From: Phocaeicola plebeius | GTDB lineage: Bacteria > Bacteroidota > Bacteroidia > Bacteroidales > Bacteroidaceae | DNA: 51,044 bases | Direction of reading: 5' to 3' | Assembly: GCA_022767125.1 (NCBI GenBank) | Contig: JALEPZ010000080.1 | Span: 1 to 51,044 of the forward strand | Part shown: positions 28,524-37,470 of the stretch, piece after piece | Layout: every line of letters starts with the position of its first letter | How positions within the stretch are numbered: the stretch's first letter is position 1 | Translations under genes and position numbers: made by a program | Notes under the pieces: generated by a model | Database searches by the model: none | What the model was told of the DNA's origin: nothing | What the model saw: the letters and a program-made list of their open reading frames with translations, nothing else

Positions 28524-28554
28524 CAAAGGTAAGAATAAATCTATGTATTGCAAA
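28524..28554 (-). promoter_or_regulatory. Promoter of the rimP-nusA-infB-cvpA-suf-rnhB-sbcDC cluster
   Basis: On the - strand, TTTG (plus-strand CAAA, 28551-28554) is followed after 19 bp by TACCTTTG (28524-28531). Both blocks are perfect matches to the Bacteroidetes consensus at the best spacing. It lies 66-96 bp before the rimP start. It is the clearest promoter in the window, and no equally good one was found further down the cluster. Confidence 0.8.
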
Positions 28555-28657
28555 ATATTAGGATTAATATTTGTTTTTTTAACGAAACAAATCTATCGCC
28601 GGCTATTCTTACCGGACGTCACAGACTGTCTGGCACTGGAATGGCCGCTCTCTGCAG

Positions 28658-28705
28658 AGCCGTCCGTCCTCCACGACGAAGAGAACAGAGGACGGACTCA
28701 CGGCT
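28658..28705 (+). promoter_or_regulatory. Long hairpin in the leader of the S9 peptidase gene
   Basis: The 362 bp between rimP and the peptidase hold the rimP promoter and this structure. AGCCG-TCCGTCCTC (28658-28671) pairs with GAGGACGGA (28688-28696) and, after a 4-nt bulge, CGGCT (28701-28705). No T-run follows, so it is not a simple terminator. The stretch is open in the peptidase's frame back to 28548, but its composition and a weak N terminus argue against coding. No known riboswitch signature was recognised. Confidence 0.45.
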
Positions 28706-28820
28706 AAGAAAAAGAAGGGCAAATGCTTGGCGATGTGAAGGGAAACGACTACCTTTACCGACAATTCCAGGAACAGCACAGCCTGGAAAGAAAAAACGAA
28801 TTACTAATAAAATATATCAC

Positions 28821-31529
28821 ATGAACCGTACTCATCTATTTTGTATCGCACTCGCTCCCTGGCTGGCCCTCGGAGAGATGCATGCCCAAAAGGCCATGAC
28901 CGTCGGTGATCTCGTGGGCTGGAAACGAATCACCGCTTCCGTCCTATCGAACGACGGGCAGTGGGCGGCCTGTGTCGTGGCCCCCTGGAAAGGGGATGCC
29001 GAAGTACAACTGTATACAACAGACGGGAAACAGACTGCCACCTTCCCGCTGGGCACCGAGGTAGCGTTTTCGGCCACCTCGCGCCATGCCGTCATCCAGG
29101 AAGCACCGGCCACCGAAGTGGTGGAGGCCCTGAAACTGAAGAAAACCAAAAAGGAGAAGATGCCGATGAACCGTCTGCGCATCCGTGACCTCCGGCAACA
29201 GAGCGACCGTTGTATCGACTCGTTGGTTTCGTACCGCCTTTCAGAAAAGGGGGAGTGGCTGGCATATCGTTGCGGACGACAGGACTCCGTGCTCCATCTC
29301 TGCGCCACCGACGGCAGCAAGACATTCCAGTTACCCAACGTATCCGCCTATGGGTTTGCCCCTAAGGCCGAGGTGCTCTATTTCGTCACTCCAGACAGCA
29401 CCGCCTATTACCGCCCTGGGCTCTACCGTTGGTCGCCGGAAACCAACCAGCCTATATTAATAAAGGAAGGTAAAGGACGGTTCAGCCAGACCGCTTTCAA
29501 TGAAGGTGGTACGCGACTGGCTTTCCTCTATACGGAAAAGACGGACAAGCAGGCCATCGAAACCACGCTTTGGTCGGCAGAAGGGACACAGGCAGCCGTA
29601 CAGCAGTTGGACCGGAAGAGTGCGGGCATGTACGCAGGATGGTACATCAGTCCGAACGGAAGTCTCCGTTTCTCGAAGGACGGGAACCGTCTGTTCTTCG
29701 GAACAGCCCCACTTCCTTTACCAAAAGACACGACTGTGCTCGCAGAGAACCGTCCCGACGTACAGGTGTGGAGTGGCAACGAACCCGTACAATACACGGT
29801 TCAACAATTCAACGTGAAGAAAGAGCTCAAACGTACCTACACGGCCTTGCTCCGGTTCTCAGACGGAAAGATGGTACAACTGGCCGACACCCTGCTTCCC
29901 CAAATTTCCCTGACACGGAGTGGCAAGGGTGACTATGCCGTTGCTTCCACCACGACCCCTTACTCGCTTTCCTCCATGTGGGAAGGGCGTTCGCGAGCCG
30001 ATTATTACCGGGTGTCATTGGCCACAGGCGAACGTTCGCTGCTGAGCCGTGCCGACTACGGACACTACCGGCTGTCGCCCGAAGGAAAATACGCCTACGG
30101 TTACAACGAGACCGACAGCTGCTGGTACAGCTTCGAACTGGCCACCGGCGAACGATGCCGCCTTTCCACGCCGGCCTCCTTTGCCGCCTGGGATGACCAA
30201 AACGATACACCAGACTATCCACGTTCTTTCGGAGAAGCCGGATGGACGGAGGGAGACCAACAATTGCTGGTCTACGACCGGTATGACATCTGGGCGTTCC
30301 ACCCCACTGCCGCCAAGGCCCCCGAACGGCTCACAGCCGACGGACGTGAGCGGCACCGCCGGTACCGCCGGGTGAGTCTGGACGAAGAACAGGAATCCGT
30401 CAGCCTGAGTGAAAAACAGCTGCTGCTGGGATTCGACGAAGGCACCAAAGCCACCACCGTATTCTGCACCCAGCTGGGCAGCCGCAAGTCACCCGTCGAA
30501 CTGGCAGGAGGCCTGTTCCAGTATGGAGGGCTGAAAAAAGCCAAGGAAGCAGAACGGGTAATGTTTACACGCGAAAACTTCGTTACCTACCCAGACCTTT
30601 ACACAACCGACCTGTCGTTCCGGAAACCGGTACAACTGACACACGGCGGACAGCAGCAGGAAGGATTCATCTGGGGTACCGCAGAACTGATCCGATGGAC
30701 TTCCTTCGACGGGGTAGAACTGGAAGGAGTGATTTACAAGCCAGCCGATTTCGACCCCAACAAGAAACACCCGCTGTTGGTCAATTTCTATGAGCGCAAC
30801 GCCGAAACGCTGCACAAATACCGCATGCCGGAGGCACACCGCTCCACCATCGATTACCACCTGTATCTGAGCAACGGCTATGTCATCTTCAATCCGGACG
30901 TGCGGTACAGCCTCGACGGATTCCCGGGAGAGGACTGCTACAACTGCGTCATGCCAGGCATTGCTACCGTGGTTTCGCAAGGATACATCGACAACCGGCG
31001 CATCGGTGCACAGGGTCACAGCTGGGGAGGCTACCAGGTGGCGTACCTGGCCACACGTACCAACCTCTTTGCCGCCATAGAGTCGGGAGCACCGGTTGTC
31101 AACATGTTCAGTGCCTACGGAGGTATCCGTTGGGGATCCGGACTGGCCCGTTCCTTCCAGTACGAACATACGCAAAGCCGTATCGGAGGGACTCCTTGGG
31201 ATGCCACAACCCGCTACTTCGAGAACTCCCCGCTGTTTTTCATGGACAAGGTGCACACCCCCATCCTGATCATGCACAACGATGCAGACGGACATGTACC
31301 TTGGTACCAAGGTATTGAATATTTCGTGGCCCTGAAACGCCTGGGACGTCCGGTATGGATGCTGAACTATACGGGCGAACCGCATTGGCCGTTGAAGAAA
31401 GCCAACCAGATTGACTTCCAGACACGCATGTTGCAGTTCTTCAACCATTACCTGAAAGGAGAGCCACAACCGAAATGGATGTCGGAAGGGGTGCCTGCCG
31501 TGAAACAGCCTTTCGAACTGGGCTATTGA
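28821..31529 (+). CDS. Exported S9-family peptidase (prolyl oligopeptidase type)
   Basis: This is a serine peptidase of clan SC, probably periplasmic or secreted, that would cleave short peptides. From the ATG at 28821 it is 902 residues. It has a signal peptide (MNRTHLFCIALAPWLALGEMHA, cleavage near residue 22) and a long beta-propeller-like region (about 30-620). The C-terminal alpha/beta-hydrolase domain has Ser734 in GHSWGGYQ, Asp823 in HNDADGHVP and His855 in GEPHWP, so the catalytic triad is complete. The frame is open further upstream, but the signal peptide fixes this start. The next gene downstream is a membrane-bound regulator 318 bp away; a functional link is possible but not shown. 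DPP4 or acylaminoacyl-peptidase specificity cannot be told from sequence. Confidence 0.92.
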   Translation: MNRTHLFCIALAPWLALGEMHAQKAMTVGDLVGWKRITASVLSNDGQWAACVVAPWKGDAEVQLYTTDGKQTATFPLGTEVAFSATSRHAVIQEAPATEVVEALKLKKTKKEKMPMNRLRIRDLRQQSDRCIDSLVSYRLSEKGEWLAYRCGRQDSVLHLCATDGSKTFQLPNVSAYGFAPKAEVLYFVTPDSTAYYRPGLYRWSPETNQPILIKEGKGRFSQTAFNEGGTRLAFLYTEKTDKQAIETTLWSAEGTQAAVQQLDRKSAGMYAGWYISPNGSLRFSKDGNRLFFGTAPLPLPKDTTVLAENRPDVQVWSGNEPVQYTVQQFNVKKELKRTYTALLRFSDGKMVQLADTLLPQISLTRSGKGDYAVASTTTPYSLSSMWEGRSRADYYRVSLATGERSLLSRADYGHYRLSPEGKYAYGYNETDSCWYSFELATGERCRLSTPASFAAWDDQNDTPDYPRSFGEAGWTEGDQQLLVYDRYDIWAFHPTAAKAPERLTADGRERHRRYRRVSLDEEQESVSLSEKQLLLGFDEGTKATTVFCTQLGSRKSPVELAGGLFQYGGLKKAKEAERVMFTRENFVTYPDLYTTDLSFRKPVQLTHGGQQQEGFIWGTAELIRWTSFDGVELEGVIYKPADFDPNKKHPLLVNFYERNAETLHKYRMPEAHRSTIDYHLYLSNGYVIFNPDVRYSLDGFPGEDCYNCVMPGIATVVSQGYIDNRRIGAQGHSWGGYQVAYLATRTNLFAAIESGAPVVNMFSAYGGIRWGSGLARSFQYEHTQSRIGGTPWDATTRYFENSPLFFMDKVHTPILIMHNDADGHVPWYQGIEYFVALKRLGRPVWMLNYTGEPHWPLKKANQIDFQTRMLQFFNHYLKGEPQPKWMSEGVPAVKQPFELGY

Positions 31530-31647
31530 CCGAACCGTCCCTACTGAGAGACAGCACACAAGGGGGCGATGGGATAAGCCATCCTTCCTGCTGATTATCA
31601 ACCAGCATTCTTTATTCCTAACCTCTTTGCGTGCTATCTTCCCTGTT

Positions 31648-31750
31648 AGAGAGTGTGTCAAATTCAGCATCGCCTATCTAATTGTCATTCTGAGCGCAGC
31701 GAAGAAGGACAAGCAAAATGAAAGGCGATTTTTATTTTGACACATCCTCT
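31648..31750. repeat. Dispersed intergenic hairpin repeat, copy 2
   Basis: This 103-bp element has inverted ends. AGAGAGTGTGTCAAA then ATCGCC on the left mirrors GGCGAT then TTTTGACACATCCTCT on the right. The core TCATTCTGAGCGCAGCGAAG is followed by GACAAGCAAA and GAAAGGCG. The core and right half match the copy at 382-470 block by block. It lies between the peptidase and the regulator. The rest of this 318-bp gap holds only the regulator's candidate promoter. Confidence 0.75.
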
Positions 31751-31806
31751 TCTTTCTTTTTCCCGAAAAATCAGTTGGAACCAGCCGGAATGTAAGATTT
31801 TATACG

Positions 31807-31814
31807 TATATTTG
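31807..31814 (+). promoter_or_regulatory. Candidate -7 element for the transmembrane regulator gene
   Basis: TATATTTG lies 33 bp before the ATG at 31848. No TTTG lies at 19-21 bp upstream, so support is partial. Confidence 0.4.
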
Positions 31815-31847
31815 CAACGATTGATTTTTCACCTAATCCGCATCGCC

Positions 31848-34800
31848 ATGAAAACACTCGTTGTCTGTTTCCTTTTGCTCATCACTGAAACGCTTTTCTG
31901 TTTCGGAGCAGACAATACCCTGTTTTTCAGCCAACACAGCTTCACCTTCCTGACCGAAGAGAACGAACTCCCCGATAATTATGTGGATGACCTGTTGAAA
32001 GACTCCCATGGATACATCTGGATTGCCACTCACAAAGGCTTGTGCCGCTACGACGGTTATCGGGTGGTTACCTACGACACGAAATCAGCCCATATACGGC
32101 TGAAAAGCGGTTTCGTACACAAGTTGTGTGAAGATGCCCAACAACGGCTGTGGGTGGGCACCGAATCGGGATTGGACATCGTCAATCTGCAGACATATAC
32201 TTCGGTGAGCCCACCTGCCGTGCTCGGCAAGGCGGCCGCCTCATTGTCGGATGCCTACATCACTTCGATTTACAAGGACCTCCACGGCCGCCTATGGATT
32301 TCTACCGAAAATGAATTATGGTGTCTGGCTTTCGGACCCGATGGAAACGTCTGCGATTGGCACAGGCTGGAGCAGAAAAGCATCTCCCCCATCCTGGCCA
32401 TCACGGATCTGAGCGACAGGCTGTGCGTAGGCATCGACAACAATCTTTACCTCATCGAAACCGTTACGGAACACCGGTTGAAGAGAAAGCCCCTGTCTGA
32501 GCAGATCCGTCCCTTCAGCGAAGACTGGCGGATTCAGTGCATGGCCGTAGACGGCGATTACCTCTGGGTAGGCACCAACAGAGGACTGTTCAACTACCAC
32601 CTGAAGACATTCGAACAGACCCGTTACCGCTATTCCAACCACCGGCCCGGCATGTTGAGCCAAGCATACATCACTGACGTGAAAGTGACGGAGAACGGGC
32701 GGCTGATTGTCGCCACGCTCAATGGTCTGAATGTGTTCGACCGGGAAACACAGACCTTTGAATACATCCGGCAAAACAACACACAGCCTCAGCAATCGCT
32801 CAACTGCAGCTCAATCAACTGCCTGCTGACAGACGGACCGAACATCTGGGCGGGCACGCAAACGGGAGGAATCAATCTGCTGACTCCCAAAAGCCTGAAA
32901 ACCGTACTGCTGACCTGTACTGCCAATACCCTTGCCGAAGACCATGAGGGCAACATCTGGGCAGGTGTCATCGAAGGGGGATTGAACCGATTCAACAAGA
33001 CCAACCAAACCTTTACCACCTTCAAGTTCCAGAAAGAAAATCCCCACTCCATCAGCAACAACACCCTGACAGGCTTGCTGATTGACCGCAAGAACCGGCT
33101 CTGGGCCTATACGTGGGGAGTAGGCATCAATCTGCTCGACCTGAACATCCTCGGCAACCAACGCTTCAAGCGGCTGGAACGGGAAGACAGCATCGGACTG
33201 GAAAGCGATTTCACCAGCAGTGCCTGCGAAGACCCGCTGGACGGAGGTATCTGGTTCACCACCACACGGGGACTACATTACTACGATACCGAGAAGCAGC
33301 GGTTCACCCATGTGAAGTTCCCGGAGGCCGACAAGGAATTCGAATCGGTAGGCATCGCCATCATCGACAAAAAGAAACGGTTGTGGATGCCGACGTCGAA
33401 GGGAGTATTCATCCTTGACCTCTACCCGTTTCACCAGAATCCCAGCCATTTGAACTATATGTACCTGAAATACCGGCTAAGCGACCCGAAGTCGTTGCGG
33501 CAGGAACGCATCAACTGTGTCTTGCAGGCCCACGATGGCACCATCTGGCTGGGCTCCGACGGCAACGGGCTGTACCGGCTGGTGTCCGAACAGGGACGTG
33601 AATTTGTATTCACGAACTATACCATGTCCGACGGACTTTCTGACAACAACGTATTGTGCATGACGGAAGACGGAGCCGGCTACATCTGGATGACCACCGG
33701 ATACGGTCTGTCGTGCCTCGATCCTTCGTCAATGGTATTCACGAACTATACCAAGGAAGACGGACTGCCGGGCAACCAGTTTCATCGTCAGGCCTGCTTC
33801 TATTCGGCCAGCCGCGACCTACTATATTTTGGCACCCTCAATGGAATCGTGTCGTTCGGCCCTACATTACCGAAGAACCTGCCGTCACCGGCAGAGCCCC
33901 CGACGACCCGTATCAGCCGCCTCAGTATAGACGGACACGTGGTGTATCCTCCTTCGCAGACAGATTCGGTGCGACAGCCGGCCAATCCGGCCCAGGGTGT
34001 CATCCTCCACGAAAAGGGAGAGGGATTTTCCATGGAATTCTCGACCCTGAACTACGGGAAACTGAACCGGGTCAGGTATGCCTATCGTCTGAAAGGGCAC
34101 GACGAAGATTGGATAGAAACCAAACCAGGCGAGAACCGGGCACAATACACGCGTTTGCCGGCTGGGAAATACATCCTTCAGGTACATGCTACCGATGAAA
34201 AAGGACACTGGAGCGAAACCATCACAGAAGTGGAAGTCTACGTACAGCCTTATTTCTACAAGACAGGTACTTTCTGGATGGTCGTCCTGCTGATAGCAGG
34301 AGGAATCGGTATGGGAGGCTATGCACGCTTCCGCCAACGCCATGAGGCTACCCACTCTTCACCGCCGCCTGCATCCGGGCAGCTACAGACAGCCACGGAC
34401 AACCAAGCCGTACCGACAGTAATTCTTCCGGATGCTCCCGGCCCGGAAACGGGGACATCCGTCCCCTATTCGAAAGACAAGGAATTCCTGGCCATGGCAT
34501 ACGACGTGATCAATCAGCACTATAAAGACCCCGATTTCGGGGTAGATGCCTTTGTCCACCACTTGGGGTACAGCAAGACACTGGTGAATACTCGCCTGCA
34601 GGCATTGAGCGGCTCGTCCATCGGTCAGTTCATGAAGAATTTCCGCCTGGACCGAAGCAAAGAACTCGTAGAACAACCGGGCAGTCAGGCCTCCGTGTCC
34701 GACCTGGCGTACGCAGTAGGCTTCAGCGACCCGAAATACTTTACCAAATGCTTTAAGGAGCGGTTTGGTATGCCGCCCAGCGAACTGCTGAAAAGACGGA

Positions 34801-34877
34801 AAACTGTCAGTCAAGCATCAGACTCAAATACGGATGATACGCTTCCAGCAGCCAGTCAGTCAGAAGGGGAATCGTAA
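31848..34877 (+). CDS. Transmembrane one-component regulator: propeller sensor - Y_Y_Y - TM - AraC HTH
   Basis: This 1,009-residue protein resembles the sensor half of a hybrid two-component system fused straight to a DNA-binding domain. Visible in order are a signal peptide/anchor (1-20) and a double beta-propeller made of Reg_prop repeats (about 25-690; many copies of WIAT..GL.RYD, LWVGTESGLDIVN and WAGTQTGGINLL types). A Y_Y_Y domain (about 715-800), one TM helix (about 809-827), a 50-residue Pro/Ser-rich linker and an AraC-type HTH domain (about 880-985, VSDLAYAVGFSDPKYFTKCFKERFG) follow. No histidine kinase (H-box, N and G boxes) or receiver Asp is present, and the linker is too short to hold them. 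Canonical HTCS proteins are near 1,300-1,400 residues. The start at 31848 is set by the signal peptide. The last 71 bp overlap the convergent GNAT gene. Its likely targets are the adjacent S9 peptidase or a distant locus. Confidence 0.88.
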   Translation: MKTLVVCFLLLITETLFCFGADNTLFFSQHSFTFLTEENELPDNYVDDLLKDSHGYIWIATHKGLCRYDGYRVVTYDTKSAHIRLKSGFVHKLCEDAQQRLWVGTESGLDIVNLQTYTSVSPPAVLGKAAASLSDAYITSIYKDLHGRLWISTENELWCLAFGPDGNVCDWHRLEQKSISPILAITDLSDRLCVGIDNNLYLIETVTEHRLKRKPLSEQIRPFSEDWRIQCMAVDGDYLWVGTNRGLFNYHLKTFEQTRYRYSNHRPGMLSQAYITDVKVTENGRLIVATLNGLNVFDRETQTFEYIRQNNTQPQQSLNCSSINCLLTDGPNIWAGTQTGGINLLTPKSLKTVLLTCTANTLAEDHEGNIWAGVIEGGLNRFNKTNQTFTTFKFQKENPHSISNNTLTGLLIDRKNRLWAYTWGVGINLLDLNILGNQRFKRLEREDSIGLESDFTSSACEDPLDGGIWFTTTRGLHYYDTEKQRFTHVKFPEADKEFESVGIAIIDKKKRLWMPTSKGVFILDLYPFHQNPSHLNYMYLKYRLSDPKSLRQERINCVLQAHDGTIWLGSDGNGLYRLVSEQGREFVFTNYTMSDGLSDNNVLCMTEDGAGYIWMTTGYGLSCLDPSSMVFTNYTKEDGLPGNQFHRQACFYSASRDLLYFGTLNGIVSFGPTLPKNLPSPAEPPTTRISRLSIDGHVVYPPSQTDSVRQPANPAQGVILHEKGEGFSMEFSTLNYGKLNRVRYAYRLKGHDEDWIETKPGENRAQYTRLPAGKYILQVHATDEKGHWSETITEVEVYVQPYFYKTGTFWMVVLLIAGGIGMGGYARFRQRHEATHSSPPPASGQLQTATDNQAVPTVILPDAPGPETGTSVPYSKDKEFLAMAYDVINQHYKDPDFGVDAFVHHLGYSKTLVNTRLQALSGSSIGQFMKNFRLDRSKELVEQPGSQASVSDLAYAVGFSDPKYFTKCFKERFGMPPSELLKRRKTVSQASDSNTDDTLPAASQSEGES

Positions 34878-35871
34878 AACACCTGCCTTCTCCTGAAGGA
34901 ATCTTATCCCCTTCACCGGTCTGTCCTAACCGATGGCAGTTTCCCGCTTCGAGCCGGTACCAACCATTGTTTTCGAGAATCTCGTCATCGCCCGTCACAC
35001 CCACCCATCCGCTATAGGTCGGATGCTGGCGGGCATAATGCTCCAGGGCGGCCTCTACCGCCACTACCCTCGCCATCCCTGACTCCAGTCCGGCCCCTGC
35101 GGCAGGATGGTACCCTACCACACGGTCCACCTGTAAGTAATGCCCCAACTGCGTCAATACATTGTCAGCATGATACCCCTCTGCCAGCACCAGTTCCTTG
35201 ACCCGGCAACCCCCTTCTTCGTCCGGCACCCAAAAAGCCACACCTGCCCGACAGCCGTTCTCCCATACCTGCAACCCTCCGCCTCCGTCGAGAAGAAGGT
35301 CCTGACAGATGACCTGAAGATCATCCGCATCGTGTAAGACACAGCAAGGCCATGCCGTCCATCGTTCGTTCAAGAAGGTATAAACCGGACTGTCTTCCAT
35401 CAGTTCTTTACCTGTCAATTCACTGAAAGTCAATACAGGGGGAAAGTTATCAACAGGTCTTTCATACCTGTTGATAACTATCTTTTCCACGGTCCGATGG
35501 AAACAAGACACATACCCGGAACGGGCATAATAGACCTTCAGTCCCTCCTGCGCAGGAATCAGCGTAGAGAAATACCTACCTTGGGTATACATACTCCGAT
35601 GTGCCTGTGCCAGCAGCCTACGCATCCATCCCTGACAACGGTAGTCAGGATGTGTACAGGCTCCGGAAACATAAGCCATAGGGACAAGGGACCGACAGCC
35701 CATCGTCATGTCATAGGGGATGGCCTGCAACGCAGCCACCAACCGGCCGTCGTGTTCCAAATAATGGTTGACGGACTCCGTAAACCGATGTTCGAAGTAC
35801 AGATTGACGAAGTCCTCCGAATCGTCGAAACACAATTGCCACAGCCGGCGGGTCTCTTCTTTCGTATTCAT
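34807..35871 (-). CDS. GNAT-family N-acetyltransferase (Eis-like)
   Basis: This 354-residue protein has an N-terminal GNAT domain. Its acetyl-CoA loop reads HPDYRCQGWMRRLL (about 73-86), and a partner GNAT-like half and a C-terminal segment follow, an arrangement seen in Eis-like multi-domain acetyltransferases. The substrate is unknown. The gene is last in the lrgA-lrgB-DUF2156-GNAT operon and overlaps the DUF2156 stop by 4 bp (ATGA). Its 3' end overlaps the convergent regulator by 71 bp, so the final residues (AYHPYLSLMLD) share DNA with that protein's tail. Confidence 0.85.
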   Translation of the reverse strand: MNTKEETRRLWQLCFDDSEDFVNLYFEHRFTESVNHYLEHDGRLVAALQAIPYDMTMGCRSLVPMAYVSGACTHPDYRCQGWMRRLLAQAHRSMYTQGRYFSTLIPAQEGLKVYYARSGYVSCFHRTVEKIVINRYERPVDNFPPVLTFSELTGKELMEDSPVYTFLNERWTAWPCCVLHDADDLQVICQDLLLDGGGGLQVWENGCRAGVAFWVPDEEGGCRVKELVLAEGYHADNVLTQLGHYLQVDRVVGYHPAAGAGLESGMARVVAVEAALEHYARQHPTYSGWVGVTGDDEILENNGWYRLEAGNCHRLGQTGEGDKIPSGEGRCFTIPLLTDWLLEAYHPYLSLMLD

Positions 35872-36761
35872 ATCAACGTAACGATGTATTTTTCCAGCAG
35901 CCGGAACGGCTGGTAGGACAGTTTCGACCTTCTCAAGCCTTCCAGCCCGAGGTCTTCCTCGCGATTCAGGTACGTGAACTGCGGGGAAATATGGTTGGCA
36001 AACTCATAGTTGATCATGGCATAGGCCCCTTCGACGCGGGTGTCCGCCTTTTCCACACACGTATCAAACGTTTCCGAGTTGATGGGAGCACCATAGGTAA
36101 ATGCCACGATACGTCCATCTACCCTCAAGACGCCTCCTTCAATGTCCAGCTCCTCCATGTGCTGCAAGGCGGTTGTCATGGAACGGCATTCGTCCTGCAA
36201 CATCTGTTCCTCGCCGTCTTCCTTGGCCTCACACCAGTCTTTTTCCAGGCGCAGACACTCCGGCACCCATTCAGGTGTCAGCGGCAGGTACTGATAATCG
36301 GGACAAACCGTCTTGAAACGGTTGATATGATTCCGCTTCGGCTGGAAACGCTTGCCGCTCAGGGTAGTCAGATCAGACCGGAGGTAGATATAATCGAAAT
36401 AGTCGCGGTCGAGCTGGAAATCAAACCGTTCGGGAAATTCCGATTCCAGTTCAGCACGTGTGCTGGCACACACCCCCGTCATCTTAAAGGGAACCCCTTG
36501 CAGACGGGCATCCTCCATCATGGCTTCCACCACCGGTTTCAGGGGGCCTTCTCCCAACGGCATCATATACGCCAGCTGATTCTCATTGACCAGAAAGCGA
36601 AACAGCAGAAAATTCCGCCACTCTGCTATCTGCGTATGGTAATAAAACCGCCAGCTGTACAGATTGGCAAACGAAAGATCACAGTTCTGCCGGCGGCTGC
36701 CCAACGTATACCGCTGGACCAGCTCCTTGTCGGCCAACTCTAACGGACGAAACTCTATCAT
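35868..36761 (-). CDS. DUF2156 (LPG-synthase C-terminal-like) protein
   Basis: This 297-residue soluble protein has the fold of the MprF catalytic domain, a tandem GNAT-like domain that in MprF transfers lysine or alanine from tRNA to phosphatidylglycerol. The recognisable block is SGKRFQPKRNHINRFK (about 135-150), followed by GGVLRVDGRIVAFTYGAPIN and YLNREEDLGLEGLRRSKLSY. The MprF membrane flippase part is absent, so membrane lipid modification cannot be assumed. It overlaps the GNAT gene (ATGA) and follows lrgB after 13 bp. The pairing of two acyl- or aminoacyl-transferase-fold genes suggests a shared pathway that I cannot name. Confidence 0.85.
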   Translation of the reverse strand: MIEFRPLELADKELVQRYTLGSRRQNCDLSFANLYSWRFYYHTQIAEWRNFLLFRFLVNENQLAYMMPLGEGPLKPVVEAMMEDARLQGVPFKMTGVCASTRAELESEFPERFDFQLDRDYFDYIYLRSDLTTLSGKRFQPKRNHINRFKTVCPDYQYLPLTPEWVPECLRLEKDWCEAKEDGEEQMLQDECRSMTTALQHMEELDIEGGVLRVDGRIVAFTYGAPINSETFDTCVEKADTRVEGAYAMINYEFANHISPQFTYLNREEDLGLEGLRRSKLSYQPFRLLEKYIVTLI

Positions 36762-36774
36762 ACAGCCATCCCAA

Positions 36775-37470
36775 TCAATACAATCCCAACAAATGAAGAA
36801 TGGTCGGAGACAGCAAGGCCGTCAGGATTCCGTTCAAGGTCAGTCCCAGACTGGCATAAGCTCCATACTTACCGCTCACCTCCATAGCCTTCGAAGTACC
36901 CACAGCATGAGAAGCGGTTCCCATTGACAATCCTTGGGCGATAGGGCTGCCTACCCTGCCCACCTGAAGCACCTTGAATCCGCAGATAGCCCCAAAGAGC
37001 CCCACTACAATGACGACAGCCGCCGTCAAGGAAGGTATGCCGCCAATGGCAGTCGACACTTCCATCGCAATAGGAGTAGTGACCGACTTGGGGGCCAACG
37101 ACATCACCACTTCCGGAGTCGCCCCCAGGAGCTGGGCAATGACAGTGACCGAAACCAGTCCTACCACACAACCCGCCAGCTGGGACACCAGAATGGGCAA
37201 CAGCTGCTTACGAATCATCCGCAGCTGCAAGTACAACGGAACACCCAGTGCCACGACAGCCGGCTTCAACCAGAACTCGACCAACGAACCGGCATCGGAG
37301 TATGTCTGATAAGACACGCCAGAACACTTCAAGAAAACAATCAGCAATGCAATGGCCAGCAAAATGGGATTGAGCAATACCCACCCCGTCTTACGCTGCA
37401 GACATTTGGAAACGAAGAAGAAGCCAAACGTGATGGCCAGCAGAAAAAACTTATTTTCTAAAAATTCCAT
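36775..37470 (-). CDS. lrgB: LrgB/CidB-family membrane protein
   Basis: The 231-residue product has about seven predicted membrane helices and the family block LVEFWLKPAVVALGVPLYLQ, followed by SLAPKSVTTPIAMEVS and MGTASHAVGTSKAMEV. LrgB works with LrgA. The pair has been described both as an antiholin-like murein-hydrolase regulator and, in several Firmicutes, as a pyruvate transporter. It overlaps lrgA by 20 bp. The divergent neighbour is pta-ackA, which fits a role near pyruvate/acetate flux (inference). Confidence 0.92.
   Translation of the reverse strand: MEFLENKFFLLAITFGFFFVSKCLQRKTGWVLLNPILLAIALLIVFLKCSGVSYQTYSDAGSLVEFWLKPAVVALGVPLYLQLRMIRKQLLPILVSQLAGCVVGLVSVTVIAQLLGATPEVVMSLAPKSVTTPIAMEVSTAIGGIPSLTAAVVIVVGLFGAICGFKVLQVGRVGSPIAQGLSMGTASHAVGTSKAMEVSGKYGAYASLGLTLNGILTALLSPTILHLLGLY

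Noticed and set aside
28548..28820. 91-residue N-terminal extension of the S9 peptidase
   Set aside because: The signal peptide begins at 28821; upstream codons are basic, contain a strong RNA stem and overlap the opposite promoter.
28560..28820. Possible riboswitch in the peptidase leader
   Set aside because: No cobalamin, TPP, FMN, SAM or other known aptamer signature could be matched; only generic stems are seen.
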